Under the pieces are notes generated by a model. That model did not search any database, was not told where the DNA came from, and saw only the letters and a program-made list of their open reading frames with translations. Source: MED-G116 sp038147495 (GTDB taxonomy: Bacteria > Pseudomonadota > Alphaproteobacteria > Puniceispirillales > Puniceispirillaceae). Taken from it: a stretch of DNA of 13,400 nt. Positions 1 through 7,428 of this stretch are shown one piece after another (the first letter of the stretch is position 1; each line of letters starts with the position of its first letter). The stretch is taken from assembly GCA_038147495.1 (NCBI GenBank), contig JAYQTT010000008.1, positions 1 to 13,400 of the forward strand, given 5' to 3'. Made by a program: the position numbers and the translations under genes.

Positions 1-18
1 GGATTTAAATCAAACAGA

Positions 19-44
19 AGGGCGGGGTTTCTCCTGCCCTTTTT
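19..44 (+). terminator. Rho-independent terminator for a gene left of the window
   Basis: The arms 19-26 (AGGGCGGG) and 33-40 (CCTGCCCT) form an 8-bp stem with one G-T wobble and a 6-nt loop. A run of five T follows at 40-44. This is the classical intrinsic terminator shape for plus-strand transcription. The gene it serves must end left of the window, because no plus-strand reading frame ends just before it here. Confidence 0.75.
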
Positions 45-250
45 GTGTAGTTATTGAATGAAGCCAGGCTTTCATTGCTGTGGTTGGTTGTGCATGGAAG
101 GCAATTTTACCGCCGTTGTGATTATTATTTTTGATTACGTGTTTAAGCGCCGCAAATGTGGACATTGATTGGCGTTTCGGCATGGCGATTTTTTATTCCG
201 GAAAATTCTGATTTCTTTTTCATGAAGGCGTTCGTGAAAATGACTGATCC
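45..250. other. Stretch without a recognisable gene
   Basis: I see no credible coding sequence, RNA gene or repeat here. A minus-strand open frame of 84 codons overlaps part of it (135-389). Its translation is rich in Arg, His and Ser and resembles no family I know. It also lies opposite the plus-strand gene remnant that begins near 251, so I treat it as chance. The stretch is probably the eroded upstream part of that remnant. Confidence 0.4.
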
Positions 251-614
251 GATGATCAAGGTGATGGCGCGCCCACGCCATCATTTCTGATTGATCGGCT
301 ACGACCTCTATGTCGCCTGGTTTTTGTATATGATCCGCTTTACTTGATGCCGTTGATCTTTGGCTATGACGTGATGGGGATGTTGTCATTCCTCTGGAGT
401 CTGAAGTTGCGCCGATAATCTATGATATTGGCCAGATTCTTTACGAAGGAAGGCCCAGGTTTCTGATCGGCAACAAATCCTGTTCCTTGCGCGCCGGTGT
501 TGGCACGGACATATAGGCGTCATGGTCAATCCAGCGGATACTGCCGCATTCCTCGCTGATATGGCACGGTCAATTGTGATTTAGGCCAATCCCAAGCGGT
601 TCATCAACGGCTGA
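251..614 (+). pseudogene. Remnant of an unrecognised protein gene with several frame lesions
   Basis: Three consecutive plus-strand segments in different frames read like one protein. The first (251-370) includes FVYDPLYLMPLIFGYD. The second (373-513) includes DGDVVIPLESEVAPIIYDIG and ends at a TAG (514-516). The third (516-611) includes GVMVNPADTAAFLADMARSI, has an in-frame TAG at 582-584 and stops at 612-614. Each junction is a +2 shift, which equals one missing base. I do not recognise the product. The last segment vaguely recalls the C-terminal part of a glycosyltransferase, but that is weak. The tail overlaps the 3' end of the opposing methyltransferase remnant, so the two broken genes are convergent. 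No start codon can be assigned. Confidence 0.4.
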
Positions 615-1264
615 TCAGGAACGTCACATCACCATCGACAAGTGGTGTTGGCACAGCGCGTGTTGGGCCAAATATGGTGCTGGCGCGGTCAATGAACCGA
701 TCGCGGTTGGCGTAATAAATCTGCCCTTTGATGCGCGGCGTGGACACATAACAGGTTTAGGGCCATGCCATGTCTCGATTGTCGCCAGCAGTCATCAAGA
801 CAATCGAATATATATGTCTCCCACGCGTCAATATTCTCTATCGGGCAGAGGTTGTAGGTACCTGAAATGACGGAAAAATCAACTTTTGACGCCGGTTTGC
901 GTCCGGTTTTAAAGCGGGTTTTGTCATCGGGAAATGCCGCCTGACATGCCGTAATCATTGCTGGATTGATATCTACGCCCTGATAAATCCATCCGGCAAA
1001 GCGCAGACGCGCATTCATATAGTCGAACATTGCACCATAGCCATTAACAGCCAACTTCACAGAGGTTGGCGTGTTGTTGTGGGTTGGTGTTTGATCGGCG
1101 ATCATGCCTAACAAAGCGGCAAAGCGGTTTGTCTGGTTCTGCTGTGAATTCCAGAACACACCTTGCGGATTGGCACCGCGGGATGACAATCGTTGGCGAT
1201 ACTATAGCTGGTTGAGGTCATGCTCAATCGCCAACCGCCGTAAATACTTGAACAATTTTTTCAC
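604..1264 (-). pseudogene. Broken class I SAM-dependent methyltransferase
   Basis: Read from a possible GTG at 1264, the frame begins VKKLFKYLRRLAIEHDLNQL and meets an in-frame TAG at 1204-1202. It then continues with a methyltransferase-like stretch. The motif I region reads VKLAVNGYGAMFDYMNARL where the family has a Gly-rich loop (typically D-x-G-C-G-x-G). Next come YQGVDINPAMITACQ (motif with the acidic Asp), a central VISGTYNL segment and GMALNLL. Near 747 the frame is lost. Skipping one base restores a plausible C-terminus, with IYYANRDRFIDRASTIFGP and then DGDVTFLISR before stops at 606-604 and 603-601. The reconstructed length of about 219 codons fits a small stand-alone methyltransferase. 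The stop, the frameshift and the weakened motif I make it a likely pseudogene. The substrate is unknown. Confidence 0.65.
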
Positions 1265-1410
1265 CAATCAGTAATTCCATACGGGTTGGTCCAGATTTTG
1301 TGGTCAACAAATCCGATGTGTTGCGAGCGAAAATATCGTAGCATTTTAAAGCCTATTCAGGCGGATTAATTGCCAATGTTTTGATGAGATTGACGATGTA
1401 CAGGCCCGGT

Positions 1411-2477
1411 ATGGAGCGTGTTTATAAAGCGGACGACGCTCGGTATGACAGGATGACTTATCGGCGGTGTGGCCACAGCGGATTGAAGTTGCCGCTTGTC
1501 TCACTTGGGCTCTGGCATAATTTCGGTGGTACAACACCGCATGAGACAAAGCGTGCGATGTGCCTCACGGCTTTTGACGCCGGTATCACTCATTTCGATC
1601 TGGCGAACAATTATGGCCCGCCCCATGGCAGTGCAGAAAGTGCTTTCGGCAAGATTCTTGAGCAGGATTTACACCCCTATCGCGATGAGATGATAATCTC
1701 GACAGCAAGAGCTATGACATGTGGCCCGCCCCTATGGTGAGTGGGGAAGCCGAAATATATTGGGCCAGCTCTGATCAGTCTCTGGCCCGTATGGGGGTGG
1801 ATTATGTCGATATTTTTTATTCACACCGCTTTGATCCCGACACGCCGCTTGAGGAAACAATGGGCGCGCTGGCGCATGCCGTGCATTCTGGAAAGGCGTT
1901 GTATGCCGGCATTTCGTCCTATAACAGCCAGCGTACGCGTGAGGCAGCAGAGCTTTTGCGCGATATGGGCGTGCCGCTGTTGATCCACCAGCCAAGCTAT
2001 TCAATGATCAATCGTTGGATCGAGGCAGATGGGTTGCCGGCACTCTGGATGATCTGGGGAACAGGCTCTATCGTCTTTTCACCGCTTGCACAGGGAATGC
2101 TGACCTCGAAATATCTGAAGGATATTCCTGAACAGAGCCGGGTGAATGACAACAGCTCATTGGCCAAATCATTCATCAAGCCTGAAACAATGGAGAATAT
2201 CCGTAACCTCAACGGTATCGCCGAGGCGCGCGGCCAGACATTGGCCCAGATGGCTTTGTCGTGGGTTCTGCGGGCACAAGACCAGGGACAGGTGACAACC
2301 GCATTGATTGGTGCAAGAACGCCGGAGCAGATTCTGGATTGTGTGGCCTGTATCGACAATCTTGATTTCAGCGATGCAGAGCTTGCGCAGATCGACAAAT
2401 TCGCCATGGATGCGGGGATCAATCTGTGGGCGCCATCATCCGAATATGCCGGACAGGAAGGGGCGTCAGGCGCCTGA
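1411..2477 (+). pseudogene. YghZ/Gpr-type aldo/keto reductase, frameshifted
   Basis: The translation matches the family of E. coli YghZ (L-glyceraldehyde 3-phosphate reductase), an NADPH-dependent cytosolic aldo/keto reductase. Motifs in order are YRRCGHSGLKLP, SLGLWHNFGG, HFDLANNYGPPHGSAE (catalytic Asp and Tyr, about residues 63 and 68), then after a frame change YDMWPAP, GVDYVDIFYSHRFD (catalytic His), GKALYAGISSYNSQ, LIHQPSYSMINRW and ALIGARTPEQI. The first frame stops at 1740. The matching frame takes over at about 1704-1712, where the catalytic Lys codon (1707-1709) lies in the second frame, so the gene is one base short. A second, compensated shift appears to distort residues near 2035-2065. 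I chose the ATG at 1411 because homologues start near this point. It is probably inactive unless the lesions are sequencing errors. It converges on ureG, with a 12-bp overlap. Confidence 0.8.
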
Positions 2478-3164
2478 GGCTATTGTTTCATTGTGGATGG
2501 AGGTTGGGATATCAAGCCCGCCCATATCCGCCAGAAACGCGACCAGCTCTTGCACACCGTCATTGCGGCGCATTGACCCGAAAATGAACGGGAGCGCACC
2601 GCGCGCCGCTTTTGTGTCGCGGCGCATGGCGTCAAGGTCAACCTCAACATAGGGGGCAAGCTCGATCTTGTTCACGACAAGCATGTCCGATTTCGCTAAT
2701 GCCGGTCCTTTCTTGCGTGGAATATCGGCACCCATACAAACATCGACGATATAGATTGTCAGATCGACAAGCTCCGGCGAGAAGGTGGCGGCAAGATTGT
2801 CACCACCGGATTCAATCAGGATCAGTTCAAGATCGGGAAATTTCTGTTTCAAATCCTCAACGGCGGCCAAATTTACCGAGGCGTCCTCGCGAATGGCCGT
2901 ATGGGGACAGCCGCCGGTTTCAACGCCGCGTATCCGATCTTCGCCAAGGACCTGTGCGCGCACCAGATAATCGGCATCCTCACGCGTGTAGATGTCATTT
3001 GTGATCACCGCCATAGAAATATGAGGTGCGAGGGCGCGGCAGAGCATTTCTGTCATGCTGGTCTTGCCAGCGCCAACAGGCCCACCAATGCCAACACGTA
3101 ACGGCCCATGTTTGAGCCTCGGCGCCAATGTCTTATTTTGCTCAGTTGTCATTTGCTGTGTCAT
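2466..3164 (-). CDS. ureG: Urease accessory GTPase UreG
   Basis: UreG is the SIMIBI-class GTPase that drives nickel delivery to urease in complex with UreD and UreF. From the ATG at 3164 the protein has 232 residues. It has a P-loop GPVGAGKT (28-35), the metal-binding CPH motif (86-88) followed by TAIREDASVN, and the ESGGDNLAATFSPEL segment (118 onward). The guanine-specificity motif, normally NKxD, reads NKIE (165-168), with Glu in place of Asp. The ATG at 3164 overlaps the ureF stop as ATGA, which suggests translational coupling. A second ATG at 3149 is possible and would remove five residues. The frame is open further upstream, but that part lies inside ureF and has no UreG similarity. It is the last gene of the operon, and its stop lies inside a palindrome shared with the convergent reductase gene. 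Confidence 0.96.
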   Translation of the reverse strand: MTQQMTTEQNKTLAPRLKHGPLRVGIGGPVGAGKTSMTEMLCRALAPHISMAVITNDIYTREDADYLVRAQVLGEDRIRGVETGGCPHTAIREDASVNLAAVEDLKQKFPDLELILIESGGDNLAATFSPELVDLTIYIVDVCMGADIPRKKGPALAKSDMLVVNKIELAPYVEVDLDAMRRDTKAARGALPFIFGSMRRNDGVQELVAFLADMGGLDIPTSIHNETIASGA

Positions 3165-3812
3165 GTCCGGTAAATTCGTGGTTCCAGCGTTTCGTGATGC
3201 AAGGCGGCAATATCTGCCATAAAGCTGCACCCGCCAATGTCGTCAATATTGGCTGCGGCGGCGCTTTTGGCGAGATCAGCGACCGCTGGCATCAGTTTGA
3301 TGATGATTGCCTGTCCTTCAGTCTGTCCAATTGGAATGGCGCGCACCCCGACTGATACAAGATTTGCGACAAACGCCTGAAGATAGAATTCGAGCGAGAG
3401 GGGCAGGGTGCAACCCAATTTCCGCACTGTCTTACCGGCGGCAACCGGATAGGCGAGGCCAGAATCCAGCGTGATCTGGTAAAGGGCCGTTACCTGTCGG
3501 CTGAACGCCGCGCCAAGTTCGCATGTTTCTTGCCAGCGTTCCTTTCCCGCGGCCAGTGCCAGTGCAAGATCATTGACGTCATCACCATGCCATGCGCGGG
3601 CCATCAAAAATTGCATCATTGCGTCCACTGCCATCGCAAAGACAAGTTTCGATCCAGCTTTCGAGACTGTCAGCGGTATGCACAATTTTGCTGTGGATGG
3701 CTGTCTCAAGCCCATGCGAGTAGGCGAAAGCGCCAACGGGAAAGGCTGGAGAGAACAGCGAGGCCAGAATTTGTGTCTGGTGTGCCACTGGTGTGTTGGG
3801 CTCAGTGGTCAT
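3161..3812 (-). pseudogene. ureF: Urease accessory protein UreF, split by a one-base frameshift
   Basis: UreF is the helical accessory protein that binds UreD-urease and recruits UreG for nickel insertion. The N-terminal part reads SPAFPVGAFAYSHGLE and then GSGRNDAI, the expected start of the family. That frame then runs into a stop at 3584-3582. The rest of UreF continues in another frame from FLMARAWHGDD through LALALAAGKERWQETC, FVANLVSVGVRAIPIGQTEG and ADIAALHHETLEPRIYRT to the stop at 3163-3161. Removing one T from the five-T run (3606-3610, A on the plus strand) gives the uninterrupted family-like NDAILMARAW. The ATG at 3812 overlaps the ureE end by 11 nt and gives a short N-terminus. 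In-frame upstream ATGs at 3836 and 3830 are less likely. All other features of UreF look intact, so this is either a recent null mutation, a base-call error or, less likely, a slippage site. Confidence 0.85.
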
Positions 3813-4251
3813 GGCTATGGGTCCGTCCATGTCCATAGGCGCCGCCTTCAGGGGTAAAGGCGGCCTCTGTGTGTTCGGTGCGTGCGCCCAGACCCGCAAG
3901 CATGCCTTGCAGAACATGATCACGCAGAATCAGAATGTGATCAGCCTCAATCTGGCAGGGCGTGTGCCGATTGCCGATATGCCATGCAATGCGCGGCAAA
4001 TTATCGTGATAGACGGCCAGCAATGGCTCTATGGCTGCCTTGACGACAATCGCGGTACCATCATCCAGCAAAAAGGCATCACCGGCGTTCATCGACACAG
4101 TCTCGCCAAGTTCGACCAGAAACGGCATGCCATCATCGCTGACCAGCTTCTTGCGGCGCAGGAACCGTTGTTCATAGCTCAATGTCACGCTGGGGTTTGC
4201 ACCTGATGTCACTTGTGCCTGCTGCTGGATGGATTGGGCGATCGGTAACAT
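3802..4251 (-). CDS. ureE: Urease nickel metallochaperone UreE
   Basis: UreE is the dimeric nickel carrier that hands Ni to the UreDFG complex. The 149-residue protein starts MLPIAQSIQQQ at the ATG 8 nt after the ureC stop. A longer open frame upstream lies inside ureC and is not used. The N-terminal peptide-binding domain includes SYEQRFLRRKKL and GDAFLLDDGTAIVVKAA. The C-terminal metal-binding domain has WHIGNRHTPCQIEADHILI and then LRDHVLQGMLAGLGA, with the conserved interface His in the GNRH/RDHV region. It ends in the typical EGGAYGHGRTHSHDH. The His-rich tail is short, with four His, compared with the long tails of Klebsiella-type UreE. The gene overlaps ureF by 11 nt. Confidence 0.95.
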   Translation of the reverse strand: MLPIAQSIQQQAQVTSGANPSVTLSYEQRFLRRKKLVSDDGMPFLVELGETVSMNAGDAFLLDDGTAIVVKAAIEPLLAVYHDNLPRIAWHIGNRHTPCQIEADHILILRDHVLQGMLAGLGARTEHTEAAFTPEGGAYGHGRTHSHDH

Positions 4252-4258
4252 TGTTGGC

Positions 4259-5968
4259 TCAATACATGAAATAGCGTTGCGCCATTGGCAATTCGCTTGC
4301 TGGCTCACAGGTCAGCAATTCGCCATCTGCCCGCACTTCATAGGTTTCGGGGTGCACATCTATCTGCGGACAGTAGTTATTGTGAACCATGTCTTTTTTG
4401 CCAATCGAACGGGTGTTCGTTACCGCCAGAACTGTTTTGGCCAGACCAAGGTTTCCGCCGATGTCGGCGTCAATTGCGGCTTTGCTGGTAAAGGTTACGG
4501 CGCCTTTTTCAACAGATCGTCCATATGCGCCAAACATTGGACGCGTATAGACCGGTTGTGGTGTCGGGATAGAGGCGTTGGGATCACCCATCTGGGCGCA
4601 GGCAATAGTCCCACCAATCAGCACCATTTCCGGTTTGACGCCGAAGAACGCCGGTTTCCAGAGGCACAGATCGGCGCGTTTGCCCACCGTGATTGATCCA
4701 ATATGATCGGAAATGCCATGCGTAATGGCCGGGTTGATCGTGTATTTGGCGATGTAACGCTTGACCCGAACATTGTCGTTGTCACCTGTCTCCTCGGCAA
4801 GGCGTCCCCGCTGTATTTTCATTTTATGGGCTGTTTGCCATGTGCGGATGATGACTTCGCCGACACGGCCCATGGCCTGACTGTCGGATGCGATGATGGA
4901 AAAGGCACCCATATCATGCAGAATATCCTCAGCCGCGATGGTTTCACGCCTGATGCGACTTTCGGCGAAAGCCACATCTTCGGGAATCGATTTGTCGAGA
5001 TGGTGACACACCATCAGCATGTCGAGATGCTCTTCAAGCGTATTCACCGTGTAGGGACGCGTTGGGTTTGTGGAGGAGGGGATGATATTTTCCTCGCCGC
5101 ATACCCGGATGATATCGGGGGCATGGCCACCACCGGCACCTTCGGTATGAAAGGCGTGGATCACACGGTTCTTGATCGCGCGGATTGTGTTTTCGACAAA
5201 TCCACTCTCATTCAGGGTGTCGGTATGGATCATCACCTGAATGTCCATCGCATCGGCCACGGCCAGACAATTGTCGATGGCACCCGGCGTCGTGCCCCAA
5301 TCCTCATGCAGTTTTAAGGCACAGGCACCGCCCAAAATCTGCTCCTCCAGTGCCGCTGGAAGGGACGCATTGCCTTTTCCGGCGAAGGCAAGATTCATTG
5401 CAAAGCTGTCCGCTGCCTGAAGCATGCGGCCGATATGCCAGCTGCCGGGCGTACAGGTGGTGGCAAGCGTGCCATGCGCCGGACCCGTGCCGCCGCCAAG
5501 CATGGTTGTCAGTCCGGAATGCAGTGCATCCTCAATCTGCTGCGGGCAGATAAAATGGATATGGCTGTCAAAGCCACCGGCGGTCAGGATGTTCCCTTCA
5601 CCGGCGATGATTTCTGTTCCGGGGCCAATGATGATATCGACGCCCGCTTGCGTGTCCGGATTGCCGGCCTTGCCAATCGCGCAAATCGAACCGTCTTTCA
5701 ATCCAACATCGGCTTTGAAAATGCCCGAAACATCGACAATAAGGGCGTTGGTAATGACCGTATCAACGGCGCCGTCTGCGCGCGTCACTTGCGATTGGCC
5801 CATTCCATCACGGATGACTTTTCCACCACCAAATTTTACTTCTTCTCCGTAGGTTGTAAGATCATCTTCAACCTCTATGAAAAGGTCTGTATCGGCTAAT
5901 CTGACTTTGTCACCGGTTGTTGGCCCATACATGTCGGCATAGATTGCCCGAGAAATTTTTGTTGGCAT
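4259..5968 (-). CDS. ureC: Urease alpha subunit (catalytic)
   Basis: UreC carries the dinuclear nickel site that hydrolyses urea to ammonia and carbamate in the cytoplasm. The 569-residue length is standard. All key residues are visible: the metal-binding pair in GGFDSHIHF (H136, H138), the carbamylated Lys in GGACALKLHEDW (K219), H248 in MIHTD, H274 in HAFHTEGAGGGHAPD, the mobile-flap Cys and catalytic His in MVCHHLDK (C321, H322), and the metal ligand Asp in SDSQAMGRVGE (D362). These match Klebsiella UreC with an offset of +2. The ATG shares one base with the ureB stop (TAATG), which implies coupled translation. No lesion is seen in the frame. Confidence 0.99.
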   Translation of the reverse strand: MPTKISRAIYADMYGPTTGDKVRLADTDLFIEVEDDLTTYGEEVKFGGGKVIRDGMGQSQVTRADGAVDTVITNALIVDVSGIFKADVGLKDGSICAIGKAGNPDTQAGVDIIIGPGTEIIAGEGNILTAGGFDSHIHFICPQQIEDALHSGLTTMLGGGTGPAHGTLATTCTPGSWHIGRMLQAADSFAMNLAFAGKGNASLPAALEEQILGGACALKLHEDWGTTPGAIDNCLAVADAMDIQVMIHTDTLNESGFVENTIRAIKNRVIHAFHTEGAGGGHAPDIIRVCGEENIIPSSTNPTRPYTVNTLEEHLDMLMVCHHLDKSIPEDVAFAESRIRRETIAAEDILHDMGAFSIIASDSQAMGRVGEVIIRTWQTAHKMKIQRGRLAEETGDNDNVRVKRYIAKYTINPAITHGISDHIGSITVGKRADLCLWKPAFFGVKPEMVLIGGTIACAQMGDPNASIPTPQPVYTRPMFGAYGRSVEKGAVTFTSKAAIDADIGGNLGLAKTVLAVTNTRSIGKKDMVHNNYCPQIDVHPETYEVRADGELLTCEPASELPMAQRYFMY

Positions 5969-6273
5969 TACAACGCCCCCATAATTTTCTGATTGAAGCC
6001 GAAGATCCGCCGATTGCCACCAATGGCGACAAGCGTGACATCACGCTTTTGTCCGGGTTCAAAGCGGACAGCGGTGCCGGCAGCGATATCAAGGCGCATG
6101 CCGCGCGCTTTGTCGCGGTCAAAATCAAGCGCGACATTCGCCTCGGCAAAGTGATAGTGGCTTCCTACCTGAACCGGCCTGTCACCGGTATTCGCTACGG
6201 TCAGTGTCACCGCGGTTGCGCCAGCGTTCAAGGTGATGTCGCCATCTGCAACAATAAATTCACCGGGTATCAT
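5968..6273 (-). CDS. ureB: Urease beta subunit
   Basis: This is the small structural subunit that packs with UreA and UreC in the urease trimer-of-trimers. It has 101 residues, the usual length for a separate bacterial UreB. It begins MIPGEFIVADGDITLN and contains VANTGDRPVQVGSHYHF (the GSHYHF signature at 37-42), FDRDKARGMRLDIAAGTAVR and FEPGQ. The start at 6273 is preceded by a strong ribosome binding site. The stop TAA (5970-5968) overlaps the ureC start. ureA and ureB are separate genes, as in most proteobacteria, not fused as in Helicobacter. Confidence 0.98.
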   Translation of the reverse strand: MIPGEFIVADGDITLNAGATAVTLTVANTGDRPVQVGSHYHFAEANVALDFDRDKARGMRLDIAAGTAVRFEPGQKRDVTLVAIGGNRRIFGFNQKIMGAL

Positions 6274-6279
6274 ATCGCA

Positions 6280-6290
6280 TCCTCCTGTCT
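6280..6290 (-). promoter_or_regulatory. Strong ribosome binding site of ureB
   Basis: On the minus strand AGGAGG lies 7 nt before the ureB ATG, in the 15-nt gap after the ureA stop. It is a near-perfect Shine-Dalgarno match and confirms the ureB start. Confidence 0.8.
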
Positions 6291-6591
6291 AGCGGATCGG
6301 GTGGTGGACGGTGACAAGCTTTGTTCCGTCAGGAAAGGTGGCCTCGACTTGCACGTCATGGATCATCTCCGGTACGCCAGACATGCAATCGGCTTTGCTG
6401 ACGACATGGGCGCCAGCTTCCATCAAATCGGCGACTGAACGCCCGTCACGCGCACCCTCAACAACAAAATCTGTAATCAGTGCTATGGCTTCGGGATAGT
6501 TCAGCTTGACGCCGCGCTCAAGGCGGTTGCGGGCAACCATCGCGGCCATGCTGACCATCAGCTTGTCTTTTTCACGGGGTGTGAGTTTCAT
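6289..6591 (-). CDS. ureA: Urease gamma subunit
   Basis: This is the smallest structural subunit of urease, 100 residues as usual. It reads MKLTPREKDKLMVSMAAMVA, then RGVKLNYPEAIALITDF, VEGARDGRSVADLMEAG, VMSGVPEMI-like CMSGVPEMIHDVQVEATFPD and the terminal LVTVHHPIR, all signatures of UreA. The Shine-Dalgarno sequence AGGAGG overlaps the ureD stop codon, so ureD and ureA are expected to be co-translated. No unusual substitutions are apparent. A free-standing ureA followed by ureB 15 nt later agrees with the alphaproteobacterial arrangement. Confidence 0.98.
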   Translation of the reverse strand: MKLTPREKDKLMVSMAAMVARNRLERGVKLNYPEAIALITDFVVEGARDGRSVADLMEAGAHVVSKADCMSGVPEMIHDVQVEATFPDGTKLVTVHHPIR

Positions 6592-6594
6592 CTC

Positions 6595-6604
6595 TACCTC
6601 CTAT
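6595..6604 (-). promoter_or_regulatory. Ribosome binding site of ureA overlapping the ureD stop
   Basis: The minus strand reads TAGGAGGTAGAGATG. The ureD stop TAG supplies the first bases of the AGGAGG element, and the ureA ATG follows 6 nt after it. This fixes the ureA start and indicates translational coupling between ureD and ureA. Confidence 0.8.
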
Positions 6605-7428
6605 AAATGCCAGACGCGGGGAACAGGCGCCTGCCTGAATGTTGTAAGAAACGAGTTGAAAGCTGCCTTAAGGCGGGCGTGATCCGAGGCAACGGCCCGA
6701 ATGACAAGCTTTTGTTGCCACGCCGACACCGCGATCTGAAGATCCGCATAGGCGGCAAAATGCTCTCGTGTCATGGTTTGATAGGCCTCGGCGTCACCTG
6801 CAAGATAAATCAGTGTGCCCATGGATATATGCCCGCCACCTGCCGCGGGGGTGGCAAGCTTTTGGCCAATGTCACCATCGAGAAGCACGGCCTCTGCATG
6901 GATAAGGCGACCATCGCGGTGAATGCGCCATTGATCATTGAAATAACCGGACGTGAGCGTTTCACCCATGGCCGTCCGGCCAAAGACACCCATCTCAAGC
7001 ATCAGAAGCGAGGCGTTGGAATCAAGATCAATGTTGATTGTGCGGGAAAGGCGCGCGTTGTCGAACAGAATTGTCTCTTGTGGCAGCCAGTGAAGGCGAC
7101 TCGTGTCTTTTGCCGTCAGCTTGATGTTCAATCTGGCGTTGTCGTGGGAAGCGGCGCGATAGACGCGTTCTGCGGTCTGTGTCGTTGCGGTGACATACGC
7201 ATCGCCAGAGAGGTCTATCTCGTGGGTAAATTCATCCCCATCAGCAAGGCCGCCAGCGGTATTTACCAAAACCGCTTCGATATCTGCGGTATGTGTTCGG
7301 GGAAGAAATATCTTTGACGATCCCGATTGATACATGACCTGCAGATCGTCACCATTCACCACAAGGCGCGCACGTCCCCTAGCGCGCTGCAATGTGTTGC
7401 AAGCTATCGGTTTACAGGATGTTTGCAC
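6601..7428 (-). CDS. ureD: Urease accessory protein UreD
   Basis: UreD (UreH in some species) is the scaffold that binds apo-urease and receives UreF and UreG during nickel insertion. The 275-residue protein contains the family blocks LQRARGRARLVV, SSKIFLPR, VLVNTAGGLADGDEF, TATTQTAERVYRA, LHWLPQETILFDNARLSR, LEMGVFGRTAMGE and ending with FLTTFRQAPVPRVWHL. The only start that fits is a GTG at 7428-7426. There is no in-frame ATG between it and the family core, and the frame closes with a TAG further upstream. Only a weak GGG-rich site precedes it. It is the first gene of the urease operon, and its stop merges with the ureA ribosome binding site. Confidence 0.95.
   Translation of the reverse strand: MQTSCKPIACNTLQRARGRARLVVNGDDLQVMYQSGSSKIFLPRTHTADIEAVLVNTAGGLADGDEFTHEIDLSGDAYVTATTQTAERVYRAASHDNARLNIKLTAKDTSRLHWLPQETILFDNARLSRTINIDLDSNASLLMLEMGVFGRTAMGETLTSGYFNDQWRIHRDGRLIHAEAVLLDGDIGQKLATPAAGGGHISMGTLIYLAGDAEAYQTMTREHFAAYADLQIAVSAWQQKLVIRAVASDHARLKAAFNSFLTTFRQAPVPRVWHL

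Noticed and set aside
135..389. Minus-strand frame of 84 codons
   Set aside because: The Ser/Arg/His-rich composition matches no family, and the plus strand there reads like a protein remnant in shifted frames.
3606..3610. Programmed ribosomal frameshift in ureF
   Set aside because: The five-T run lacks a classical slippery heptamer, and no known ureF uses programmed frameshifting. A mutation or base-call error is simpler.
4703..5317. Open plus-strand frame of 204 codons opposite ureC
   Set aside because: It is antisense to the well-conserved UreC catalytic region and its composition is Gly/Asp/His-rich from complementing conserved codons. No family resemblance.
6607..7317. Open plus-strand frame of 236 codons opposite ureD
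   Set aside because: It lies wholly antisense to a clear UreD gene, and its translation has no recognisable domain. Such shadows are common opposite codon-biased genes.
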